This document shows positions 56,916 through 64,000 of a stretch of 64,000 nucleotides of DNA, one piece after another (the first letter of the stretch is position 1; the number at the start of each line of letters is the position of its first letter). A model generated the notes under the pieces. The model saw nothing but the letters and a program-made list of their open reading frames with translations. It did not search any database and was not told the origin of the DNA. A program made the position numbers and the translations under genes. Source of the DNA: Teichococcus aestuarii (GTDB taxonomy: Bacteria > Pseudomonadota > Alphaproteobacteria > Acetobacterales > Acetobacteraceae); contig NZ_PDOA01000013.1 of NCBI RefSeq assembly GCF_003116135.1, forward strand, positions 1-64,000, written 5' to 3'.

Positions 56916-58031
56916 CTACCGTGCGGCCAGCCGAGCCGGTGCCACCTCCGCCGTGACCCTCGCCCCCGGCCGCGCCAGATGCTGCCCGGCGACGATCACC
57001 CGGTCCTCGGGCGAGAGGCCCTGGCGCACCACGCGCAGCCCGTCCACCACCGGCCCCAGCGTCACCGGCCGCGCCTGCACCGTGCCGTCCTGCGCCACGG
57101 TCAGCACCATGCGGCTGGCCTGGTCGGCGGCGATGGCGGCATCCGGGATCAGCAGCACCTCGCCCTCGCCGGCGCGCAGCCGCAGCCGGGCGAACAGGCC
57201 GGGCGCCAGCAGCAGGTCCGCGTTGGCGAGCTGGGCGCGGGCGCGCAGCGTGCCGGAGCGGCCTTCCAGCGCGCTGTCGATGAAGTCGAGCCTGCCTTCG
57301 CGCGCCCAGCCCGTCTCGTCGGCCAGCCGCAGCTGCACGGCGGGGCTGGCGCCCGGGCGCGTGACGCCCTGGCGCGCCAGCCGCAGGTAGTCGGCCTCGC
57401 TCATGTCGAACACGGCGTAGATGGGGTCGAGCGTCAGGATGGTGGTCAGCAGCGTGCCGCCGGCCTGCACGAGGTTGCCGGCATCCACGCGGCGGTCGGA
57501 GGCGCGGCCGGGCTGGGGGGCGCGCACCTCCGTCCAGCTCAGTTCCAGCTCGGCCTGCCGCAGCTGCGCCTGGGCGGCGGCGAGTTGCCCCTCGGCCTCG
57601 CGCTGGGCGGCGCGGCGGGTGTCGAGCTGCGCCTGCGGGGCGATGCGGTCGCGCACCAGCGGCGCCGTGCGGTCGATGTCCTGCCGCGCCAGGTCGAGCT
57701 TCGCCTGGGCGCGGGCGATCTCGGCCCGCGCCGCCTCGACGGCGATGGCGAAGGGCCGCTGGTCGATGGTGAACAGCAGGTCCCCCTCGCGGACGACCTG
57801 CCCATCGCGGAAATGCACCTTCTGCACCTGGCCCGAGATGCGCGGGCGCAGCTCGACGCGGGCCGAGGGCTCGAGCCGGGCGATGTGCTCGTCCCATTCG
57901 GTGACCTGGCGGCGGAGCGGCTCGGCGACGGTGACCGCGGGCGGGGCGGGCTGGGCGGCGGCCGCCAGCGGCAGGGCAAGCGCCAGAAGGCCCAGAGCCA
58001 GGGGATTGATCTTGCGGAAGGGGGAGGGCAT
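56916..58031 (-). CDS. RND periplasmic adaptor (membrane fusion protein)
   Basis: A 371-aa adaptor with a signal peptide (ending AAAAQP; no lipobox Cys), a lipoyl-like barrel half (RISGQVQKVHFRDGQVVREGDLLFTID), a helical hairpin (about residues 95-165, Ala/Gln-rich), and the second barrel half (RAPQPGRASDRRVDAGNLV). This is the MexA/AcrA order. It links the RND permease to an outer-membrane channel, whose gene is not in the window. It starts 145 bases from the divergent TetR gene; operator repeats fill the gap. Confidence 0.93.
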   Translation of the reverse strand: MPSPFRKINPLALGLLALALPLAAAAQPAPPAVTVAEPLRRQVTEWDEHIARLEPSARVELRPRISGQVQKVHFRDGQVVREGDLLFTIDQRPFAIAVEAARAEIARAQAKLDLARQDIDRTAPLVRDRIAPQAQLDTRRAAQREAEGQLAAAQAQLRQAELELSWTEVRAPQPGRASDRRVDAGNLVQAGGTLLTTILTLDPIYAVFDMSEADYLRLARQGVTRPGASPAVQLRLADETGWAREGRLDFIDSALEGRSGTLRARAQLANADLLLAPGLFARLRLRAGEGEVLLIPDAAIAADQASRMVLTVAQDGTVQARPVTLGPVVDGLRVVRQGLSPEDRVIVAGQHLARPGARVTAEVAPARLAAR

Positions 58032-58052
58032 CGCCTATCTCCTGTGTCGGGT

Positions 58053-58097
58053 GATACCGACCGGTTCGTCACGTATTGATACGAACCGGTCAGTATC
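58053..58097. promoter_or_regulatory. candidate TetR operator
   Basis: GATACCGACCGGTTCGT (58053-58069) and ACGAACCGGTCAGTATC (58081-58097) are inverted with 16 of 17 positions matching, separated by 11 bases. Each arm is itself nearly palindromic around ACCGGT, so two adjacent repressor dimers could bind. It lies 22 bases from the adaptor start. Confidence 0.8.
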
Positions 58098-58176
58098 ATT
58101 GCAAGGGGGCATGCAAAGATGCTTTGCCCCGGGCGTTCTTCCCTCCGGTGGTGGGAATGGCGGCAAGGAGGTATCG

Positions 58177-58800
58177 GTGAGCGATTCGGCGACGACCAAG
58201 ACCTGCGGTCTGCGCGATCCGCGCCCGGCGGCGAAGCGCGTGCTGGAGGCGGCGAAGGACCTGTTCTACCGGCAGGGAATCCGCGCCACGGGGGTGGAGG
58301 AGGTGTGCCGCGTCGCCGGCACCACCAAGATGAGCCTCTACCGCGCCTTCCCCTCGAAGGACGCGCTGGTCGAGGCGATCCTGCACGAGGATTGCGCCGC
58401 CGAGGAGCTGTGGTACGGCCCCGTGCTGCGCGGCGAGATGCCGGCGCCGGAGCGGCCGATGGCCTTCCTGCGCGCCGCCGCCGCCGCCCTGCGCAGCCCG
58501 GGCTTCCGCGGCTGCCCGATGGCGCTGGCGATCGTCGAGTTCCCCGATGCCTGCCACCCCGCCCGCAAGGTGGCCGACGCCCGCAAGCACACCATGCGCC
58601 AACTGCTGCGCGATCTCTGCGCCGGGGCCGGTGCCGCCGACCCGGCGGCGCTGGGGGATTCCATGCTGCTGCTGGTGGAGGGCGCCTTCGCCGCCGTTCC
58701 CTATCTGGGTGGCGAGGCGGCGGCACGGGCGCTGGAGCAGACGGGCGAGACGGTGCTGGCGGCCGGGCTGCCACAGGCGGCGGCCGCAGCGTCGGGTTGA
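58177..58800 (+). CDS. TetR family regulator of the RND pump
   Basis: A 207-aa TetR-type repressor. The helix-turn-helix lies in RVLEAAKDLFYRQGIRATGVEEVCRVAGTTKMSLYRAF near residues 20-60, and the rest is the helical ligand domain. GTG 58177 is preceded by an excellent AAGGAGGT (58165-58172), so it is preferred over an upstream ATG. It diverges from the adaptor gene across an inverted repeat, the usual layout for local repression of efflux, relieved by a pump substrate. Confidence 0.92.
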   Translation: MSDSATTKTCGLRDPRPAAKRVLEAAKDLFYRQGIRATGVEEVCRVAGTTKMSLYRAFPSKDALVEAILHEDCAAEELWYGPVLRGEMPAPERPMAFLRAAAAALRSPGFRGCPMALAIVEFPDACHPARKVADARKHTMRQLLRDLCAGAGAADPAALGDSMLLLVEGAFAAVPYLGGEAAARALEQTGETVLAAGLPQAAAAASG

Positions 58801-58854
58801 GCGGGCCCGCCCCGCCACGCCCGCACGGCCCCGGCGCGGCCGGCCGGCCTCTCC

Positions 58855-59835
58855 TCAGTCGAGGGTGATGCCGAGGTCGCGGATCAGCGGCACCCAGCTG
58901 TCCCGCTCGGCGGCCCAGAGGGCGCGGAACGCCGCCGCGTCGCCCGGCAGCGGCTCCAGCCCGATGCCGCGCAGCCGGCTCTGCACCGCCTCCTCGCGCA
59001 GCGCGGCATCCAGCGCGGCGGCCAGGCGCTCCACCACCGCATCCGGCGTGCGCGCCGGCACCACCATCCCCTGCCAGGCGGCGGCCTGGAAGCCGCGCAG
59101 CCCGAGCGCCTCGGCCACGGTGGGCACGCCCGGCAGGTCCGGGTGCCGCTCCGCGCCGCACACGGCCAGCGGCCGGGCGCCCTTGCCGCGCAGGAAGTCG
59201 CCGCCGGAGGGAAGATCCAGGACCGAGGCCTCGAAACGCCCGGCCAGCAGGTCGTTCATGGCCGGGGCGAGCCCGCGATAGGGGATGTGCGTCAGCGTGA
59301 TGCCGGTCTCCCGCGCCAGCCGGGCCATGGTCAGGTGGTGCGGCGAGCCGATGCCGGGTGAGCCGTAGTCGATGCCGCCCGGGTCGCGCCGTGCCGCCTC
59401 GACCAGCGCGGGGGCATCGCGCAGGCGGCTGTCCTGCTTCACCGCCAGCACGAGGGGGAAGCGCGCCATCAGCCCGACAGGGCGGAAATCCTTTTCCGGA
59501 TCGTAGGGCAGGCGGCTAAACAGAGCGGGGTTGAAGACCAGCGTGCCATTGTCGGCGCTGAACAGGGTCAGGCCGTCCGGCGCCGCCTTGGCCGCGGCGT
59601 CGGCCCCGATATTGGTGGCGGCGCCGGGCCGGTTGTCGATCACCACGGGCTGGCCGAGCGCGCGGGAGAGGGCGGCGCCCAGCACCCGGGCCAGTGTGTC
59701 CGTGCCGCCGCCGGCGGGGTAGGCGACGATCCACCGCAGCGGCGCCGCCGGCCAGGCGGGCTGCGCGCCGGCAGCGCGGGCGAAGGGCAGCAGGCCCAGG
59801 GAAAGGCCCAGGCGGCGGCGGGTGAGCGAAGGCAT
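58855..59835 (-). CDS. Bug family (TTT) substrate-binding protein
   Basis: A 326-aa periplasmic protein: Tat-like TRRRLGLSLGLLPFARAAGAQ signal, then the diagnostic LRWIVAYPAGGGTDTLARVLG, FSADNGTLVFNP and GGIDYGSPGIGSPHHL. It is a second Bug protein, only distantly similar to the one at 50562. It lies 33 bases after the fumarylacetoacetase stop on the same strand, so it is likely co-transcribed with the tyrosine pathway. An aromatic acid ligand would make sense, but is inference. Confidence 0.92.
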   Translation of the reverse strand: MPSLTRRRLGLSLGLLPFARAAGAQPAWPAAPLRWIVAYPAGGGTDTLARVLGAALSRALGQPVVIDNRPGAATNIGADAAAKAAPDGLTLFSADNGTLVFNPALFSRLPYDPEKDFRPVGLMARFPLVLAVKQDSRLRDAPALVEAARRDPGGIDYGSPGIGSPHHLTMARLARETGITLTHIPYRGLAPAMNDLLAGRFEASVLDLPSGGDFLRGKGARPLAVCGAERHPDLPGVPTVAEALGLRGFQAAAWQGMVVPARTPDAVVERLAAALDAALREEAVQSRLRGIGLEPLPGDAAAFRALWAAERDSWVPLIRDLGITLD

Positions 59836-59868
59836 GGGCGTTTCCTCTGGAATTGTTGCTGCTTGTGG

Positions 59869-61179
59869 TCAGGCGGGCAGGATGCGGGCGCGGCACTCCC
59901 CGAAGCCGATCGGCGCGGCGCCGGCGCGGCAGGCACGGGCCCGCAGGATGATCTCGTCGCCATCCTCCAGGAAGCGGCGCGTCTCGCCGCCGGGCAGCGC
60001 CACCGGAACCCGCCCGCCCTGCGTGCTCTCCAGCAGGCTGCCGAGGCCCTCCGCCTCCGGCGCTGAGAGGGTGCCGGTGCCGAGCAGGTCGCCCGGGTTC
60101 AGGTTGCAGCCATTGCTGGTATGGTGCGCCAGCATCTGCGCCACGGTCCAGTACATGTGCCGGCTGCCGGAGCGGGCGAGGCGGTGCGGCGGCAAGCCCT
60201 GCTCCCGCATCCGCGGCGTCAGGATCAGCACCTCCAGCGCGATGTCGAGGGCGCCGCCCGCCTGGTCCGCCGCGTCCAGCAGATGCGGCAGGGGGGCGGG
60301 GTCGCCCTCCGGGCGCGGCGGCTGCGACATGCGGAACGGCGCCAGCGCCTCCGGCGTCACCACCCAGGCGGAGATGGTGGTGCCGAAGCTCTTCGCCAGG
60401 AAGGGGCCGAGCGGCTGGTACTCCCAGGCCTGGATGTCGCGCGCCGACCAGTCGTTCAGCAGGCAGAAGCCGGCAATGTGGGCGCCGGCCCCGGAGACCG
60501 GCACCGGCGCGCCAAGCTCGTTGCCGGGGCCGACCCAGACGCCGAGCTCCAGCTCGTAGTCCAGCCGCTCGCACGGGGCGAAGCGGGGCGCGGCGGCGTC
60601 GGGCGCCTTCAGCTGGCCGCGCGGCCGCCGCACATCGGTGCCGGAGACGCGCACGGAGGAGGCGCGGCCGTGATAGCCGATCGGCACGTGGCGGTAGTTC
60701 GGCAGCAGCGGATTGTCGGGCCGGAAGACGCGCCCGACATTGGTGGCGTGGTGGATGCCGACATAGAAATCCGTGTAGTCGCCGATGCGCGCCGGCAGGT
60801 GCAGGGTGCAGTCCGCGGCATCGTGCAGGCAGGGCGCGGCGCGGGGCTGGTCGGCGCTGCCGGCGGCGAGGATCGCCGAGAGCCGCTGGCGCAGCGCCCG
60901 GCGCGGGCCGGCGCCGAGGGCGAGGAAGCCGTTCAGCGGCGCCGTGGCGGCGGCCGCGGCGGCGTCGCGCAGGGCGCCCTCGAATAGCCCGGCGCGCAGC
61001 GCGGCCGCGAGGTCCAGGATATGGCGGCCGATGGCGACGCCGCCGCGCGGCGCCGCTTCCCCTGGCGGCGCGAAGACGCCGAAGGGGAGGTTCTGGATCG
61101 GGAAATCGGCATGGCCGTCGGCGCCCGGCACCCAGCTGCGCAGCGCCGGGTCGTGCGTGGCATCGAGCGTCGCCGTCAC
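59869..61179 (-). CDS. fahA: fumarylacetoacetase
   Basis: A 436-aa enzyme cleaving fumarylacetoacetate to fumarate and acetoacetate, the last step of tyrosine breakdown. Metal ligands are visible in [22 protein letters not shown] and [39 protein letters not shown] and [15 protein letters not shown] are further family hallmarks. The GTG start at 61179 overlaps the hmgA stop by four bases. The length fits the eukaryote-like bacterial family. Confidence 0.95.
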   Translation of the reverse strand: MTATLDATHDPALRSWVPGADGHADFPIQNLPFGVFAPPGEAAPRGGVAIGRHILDLAAALRAGLFEGALRDAAAAAATAPLNGFLALGAGPRRALRQRLSAILAAGSADQPRAAPCLHDAADCTLHLPARIGDYTDFYVGIHHATNVGRVFRPDNPLLPNYRHVPIGYHGRASSVRVSGTDVRRPRGQLKAPDAAAPRFAPCERLDYELELGVWVGPGNELGAPVPVSGAGAHIAGFCLLNDWSARDIQAWEYQPLGPFLAKSFGTTISAWVVTPEALAPFRMSQPPRPEGDPAPLPHLLDAADQAGGALDIALEVLILTPRMREQGLPPHRLARSGSRHMYWTVAQMLAHHTSNGCNLNPGDLLGTGTLSAPEAEGLGSLLESTQGGRVPVALPGGETRRFLEDGDEIILRARACRAGAAPIGFGECRARILPA

Positions 61180-62531
61180 GGGCGGGCCGGGTCGAAATGC
61201 CGGCGCAGCGCCTGGCCGTATCCGGCATAGTCCTGCTGGAACTGCGGCGCCTCGGCGGCGTAGCGGGTGACGCGCTGCGGGAAGCGCGTCTCGAACATGA
61301 AGGCCAGCGTGCCCTCCAGCTTGTGCGGCTTCAGCGCCACGCTGCTGGCGCCCTCGAAGGCGGCCATGTCGGGCCCGTGCGGCAGCATGGTGTTGTGCAG
61401 CGAGAAGCCGCCGGGGACGAAGCCGCCGCCGGTCTTGGCGTCGTAGACGCCGTGGATCAGGCCCATGAACTCGCTCATGACGTTCATGTGGTACCAGGGC
61501 GGGCGGAAGGTGTCCTCGGCCACCAGCCAGCGGTCGGGGAAGATGACGAAGTCGATGTTGGCGGTGCCCGGCGTCTCGGAGGGCGCGGTCAGCACGGTGA
61601 AGATCGACGGGTCCGCATGGTCGAACAGCACCGGCCCCACGGGCGAGTAGCGGCGCAAATCGTATTTGTAGGGCGCGTAGTTGCCGTGCCACGCCACCAC
61701 GTCGAGCGGCGACTGGCCGATCGGCGCGCGCCAGAACCGGCCGCCCCACTTCACCGTCAGGGTGGAGGGCACCTCGCGGTCCTCATAGGCGGCGACGGGG
61801 GTGAGGAAGTCGCGCGGATTGGCCAGGCAGTTGGCGCCGATCGGGCCGCGCTCGGGCAGGGTGAAGGCGCCGCCATAGTTCTCGCAGAGATAGCCGCGCG
61901 CCGGCTGCTCCCCCGGCAGTTCCACCCGCAGCTTCACGCCGCGCGGGATGACGGCGATCTCGCCCGGCGCGATGTCGATGATGCCGAACTCCGTCCACAG
62001 CCGCAGCGCGCCCTGCTGCGGCACGAACAGCATCTCGGCGTCGGCGTTGTAGAAATACTCGTCCTGCATGGAGCGGGTGGCGAGATAGATGTGGGAGGCC
62101 ATGCCGCATTGCGTCGCCGCGTCGCCCGCCGTGGTGATGGTGCGCACGCCTTCCAGGAAGGAGAGGCGCTCCGCCGGCAGCGGGATCGGGTCCCAGCGCA
62201 GCGGCGCCAGGGGCAGCTCGGTCTCGGCGCAGGGCGCGGTGCGCCACAGCCCCGCCTCGGCCGGTGCGAAGCGCCCCCAATGCGCCACGGTGGGGCGGAT
62301 GCGGTAGAGCCAGGAGCGCTCGTTGCTGGCGCGCGGCGCCGTGAAGGGCGAGCCGCTGAGCTGCTCGGCATAGAGGCCATAGGCGCAGCGCTGCGGCGAG
62401 TTGCGGCCGATGGGCAGGGCGCCGGGCAGCGCCTCCGTCTCGAAGCCGTTGCCGAAGCCGGAGAGATAGGCGGTGCCGGCGCCGGCCGCAGCCTGGCCGG
62501 CCGCGCTGCCGGGGCGCGTGGACTGGTTCAT
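61176..62531 (-). CDS. hmgA: homogentisate 1,2-dioxygenase
   Basis: A 451-aa iron dioxygenase that opens homogentisate to maleylacetoacetate. The start region [18 protein letters not shown] and the middle [14 protein letters not shown] are family signatures. Iron ligands are the His and Glu in [13 protein letters not shown] and the His in MLPHGPD. It is coupled to fahA by a four-base overlap. No maleylacetoacetate isomerase gene is seen in the window; it may be elsewhere. Confidence 0.96.
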   Translation of the reverse strand: MNQSTRPGSAAGQAAAGAGTAYLSGFGNGFETEALPGALPIGRNSPQRCAYGLYAEQLSGSPFTAPRASNERSWLYRIRPTVAHWGRFAPAEAGLWRTAPCAETELPLAPLRWDPIPLPAERLSFLEGVRTITTAGDAATQCGMASHIYLATRSMQDEYFYNADAEMLFVPQQGALRLWTEFGIIDIAPGEIAVIPRGVKLRVELPGEQPARGYLCENYGGAFTLPERGPIGANCLANPRDFLTPVAAYEDREVPSTLTVKWGGRFWRAPIGQSPLDVVAWHGNYAPYKYDLRRYSPVGPVLFDHADPSIFTVLTAPSETPGTANIDFVIFPDRWLVAEDTFRPPWYHMNVMSEFMGLIHGVYDAKTGGGFVPGGFSLHNTMLPHGPDMAAFEGASSVALKPHKLEGTLAFMFETRFPQRVTRYAAEAPQFQQDYAGYGQALRRHFDPARP

Positions 62532-62738
62532 GGTCGTTCCTCCTGCCTCCGGGGTCTTCCGCCTGCCGGGGCGCCTCGCCGTACCGGCCCGCCGGCCCGG
62601 GGAAGACGGCGCCGGGAAGACCCTATGGCGTCACGGATGCGATGGAAAGCCGGGCGATGAGCCCGGCCAGGGCCTGCCGGAGCGGCGCTGGAAGCCGCAG
62701 GCGCTGCGCGCGGATGCTCCGCCGCCCGCCACGGCGCC

Positions 62739-63872
62739 TCATTTCGCCGCCGCCGGCTCCCGCGCCGCGCCGATCACGCCGCGGCGGATCTGGTCCTCCT
62801 CGATGCTTTCGAAGAGCGCGCGGAAATTGCCCTCGCCGAAGCCGTCATCGCCCTTGCGCTCGATGAACTCGAAGAACACCGGCCCGATGACGTTGCCGGA
62901 GAAGATCTGCAGCAGCAGGCGGGCCTTCCTGTGCTCCACCACCCCCTCGCCATCGACGAGGATGCCGTTCCGCTTCAGCCGCGCGATGTCCTCGCCATGG
63001 CCGGGCAGGCGCGCATCGACGCGCTCGTAATAGGTGTCGGGCGGCGCGGGCATGAAGGCGAGGCCGGCGGCGCGCAGCCCCTCGATCGTGCCGTAGATGT
63101 CGCTGCAGCCGCAGGCGATGTGCTGGATGCCCTCGCCCTTGTAGGCGCGCAGATATTCCTCGATCTGGCTCTCCTCGTCCGCGCTCTCGTTCAGCGGGAT
63201 GCGGATGCGTCCGTCCGGGCTGGTCAGCGCGCGGGAGAACAGGCCCGTGTACTCGCCCTTGATGTCGAAGTAGCGGATCTGCCGGAAGTTGAAGAGCCTG
63301 GCGTAGAACTCGTACCAGACGTCCATCCGGCCACGGTGGACGTTGTGGGTCAGGTGGTCGATGTAGAACAGCCCCGCCCCCCGGGGCGCCGGCTCGCGCT
63401 CGCCCAGCCATTCGAAGCCGCAATCGTCGTAGACCGAGCCGGCCGCGCCGTAGCGGTCGACGAAGTAGAGCAGGCTGCCGCCGATGCCCCGGATTGCCGG
63501 GATATCCAGCGCCAGGCCGCCCTCCGCCGGGTCGGCCGGCGCGGCGCCGAGCGCCAGGGCGCGGCGGTAGGCATGCTGCGCATCCACCACGCGGAAGCCC
63601 ATGGAGGGCACGCTGGGTCCGTGCGCCGCGGCGAAGCGCGTGGCCTGGCTGCCCGGCTCCTCGTTCAGCAGGTAGTTGACGTCACCCTGGCGGTACAGCG
63701 TGACCGCCCTGTCCCGGTGCCGCGCGACGGGCGCGAAGCCCATCTGCCGGAACAGCGCGTGCAGCTTCTCCGGCTCGGGATGGGCGTACTCGACGAAGGC
63801 GAAGCCGTCCGTGCCCATCGGGTTGTGGTCGTCGATGGCGGGTGGCGGCGCGTCATGCGGAAAGGGGCCCAT
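62739..63872 (-). CDS. hppD: 4-hydroxyphenylpyruvate dioxygenase
   Basis: A 377-aa iron dioxygenase making homogentisate from 4-hydroxyphenylpyruvate. The iron triad is His173 (IDHLTHNV), His251 (IQHIA) and Glu335 (PVFFEFIERKG). FNFRQIRYFDIKGEYTGL and the GNFRALFESIE tail are typical. ATG 63872 is preferred to an upstream in-frame start at 63977. It is 207 bases upstream of hmgA on the same strand; no gene lies in the gap. It likely starts the pathway unit. Confidence 0.95.
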   Translation of the reverse strand: MGPFPHDAPPPAIDDHNPMGTDGFAFVEYAHPEPEKLHALFRQMGFAPVARHRDRAVTLYRQGDVNYLLNEEPGSQATRFAAAHGPSVPSMGFRVVDAQHAYRRALALGAAPADPAEGGLALDIPAIRGIGGSLLYFVDRYGAAGSVYDDCGFEWLGEREPAPRGAGLFYIDHLTHNVHRGRMDVWYEFYARLFNFRQIRYFDIKGEYTGLFSRALTSPDGRIRIPLNESADEESQIEEYLRAYKGEGIQHIACGCSDIYGTIEGLRAAGLAFMPAPPDTYYERVDARLPGHGEDIARLKRNGILVDGEGVVEHRKARLLLQIFSGNVIGPVFFEFIERKGDDGFGEGNFRALFESIEEDQIRRGVIGAAREPAAAK

Positions 63873-63885
63873 GGTACGTTTCTCT

Positions 63886-63966
63886 CCTCCGGTGCTTCTC
63901 CGGAGGCTAGCGCGGCGCCGGCACATGATGTGTGCGAAGCCGGCGCCGATGCGCCTTGCGGCGCAT
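63886..63966. promoter_or_regulatory. cluster of three inverted repeats before hppD
   Basis: Three stem-loops lie just upstream of hppD: CCTCCGG/CCGGAGG (63886-63892, 63900-63906), GGCGCCGGC/GCCGGCGCC (63914-63922, 63939-63947) and ATGCGCC/GGCGCAT (63949-63955, 63960-63966). They occupy the hppD promoter and leader. They could bind a regulator or fold in the mRNA; which is not clear. Confidence 0.45.
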
Positions 63967-64000
63967 GGATAGCGCATGGAAAAGTCCTCCCATGCACGGA

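Overview
The window reads as chromosomal DNA of a high-GC alphaproteobacterium, most likely an Acetobacteraceae member of the Roseomonas type. This rests on the alphaproteobacterial form of the initiator tRNA at the left edge, very GC-rich codon use throughout, GTG/TTG starts, many orphan periplasmic binding proteins of the Bug/TTT class, and an alternative complex III - caa3 oxidase operon. The genus is inference; no rRNA is present to confirm it.

Layout. (1) 0-10.6 kb: tRNA-fMet, a coiled-coil lipoprotein, a tiny membrane protein, then a tight five-gene plus-strand glycan cluster (GH1-like hydrolase, ABC exporter, glycosyltransferase, UDP-galactopyranose mutase, and a GH1-RmlD fusion), which looks like a galactofuranose-containing glycan locus, followed by a ferritin-like DUF892 protein. 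(2) 10.7-34.7 kb: a large iron locus, almost all on the minus strand. It holds a TonB receptor with its DUF3649/PepSY/DUF3325 reductase genes, cytochrome b561, an atypical SDR, DUF2218, a FepB-like binding protein, a siderophore esterase, a complete Liv/HAAT-type ABC importer, a YncE-like propeller (plus strand), an EntF-like serine NRPS, an aryl carrier protein, a dihydroxybenzoate-AMP ligase, a periplasmic esterase, an M20 amidohydrolase and an MFS exporter. Four near-identical 15-bp Fur-type palindromes stand in front of the receptor, the Liv operon, the YncE gene and the biosynthesis operon. (3) 34.7-37.3 kb: an HxlR regulator diverging from a quinone-reductase-like enzyme, and a chloroperoxidase-like hydrolase. 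(4) 37.4-49.2 kb: a 12-gene minus-strand respiratory operon, ActABCDEF plus a small membrane protein, SCO and caa3 oxidase subunits II, I, III and IV, with no intergenic DNA. (5) 49.4-64 kb: orphan binding proteins, a fumarylacetoacetate-hydrolase-family gene with a divergent GntR regulator, an RND efflux pair with a divergent TetR regulator, and the tyrosine/homogentisate pathway (hppD, hmgA, fahA).

How it fits together. The iron locus can be read as a catecholate siderophore system: dihydroxybenzoate is activated and loaded on a free carrier protein, joined to serine and released by a C-A-T-TE synthetase, exported by MFS, taken up through the TonB receptor, and opened by esterases and membrane reductases. 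No FecCD-type permease is present. The only importer in the locus is a branched-chain-amino-acid-type transporter, in one operon with the esterase and the FepB-like protein and behind a Fur box. This is the most unusual part of the window. Genes for making dihydroxybenzoate (entCBA) are not in the window.
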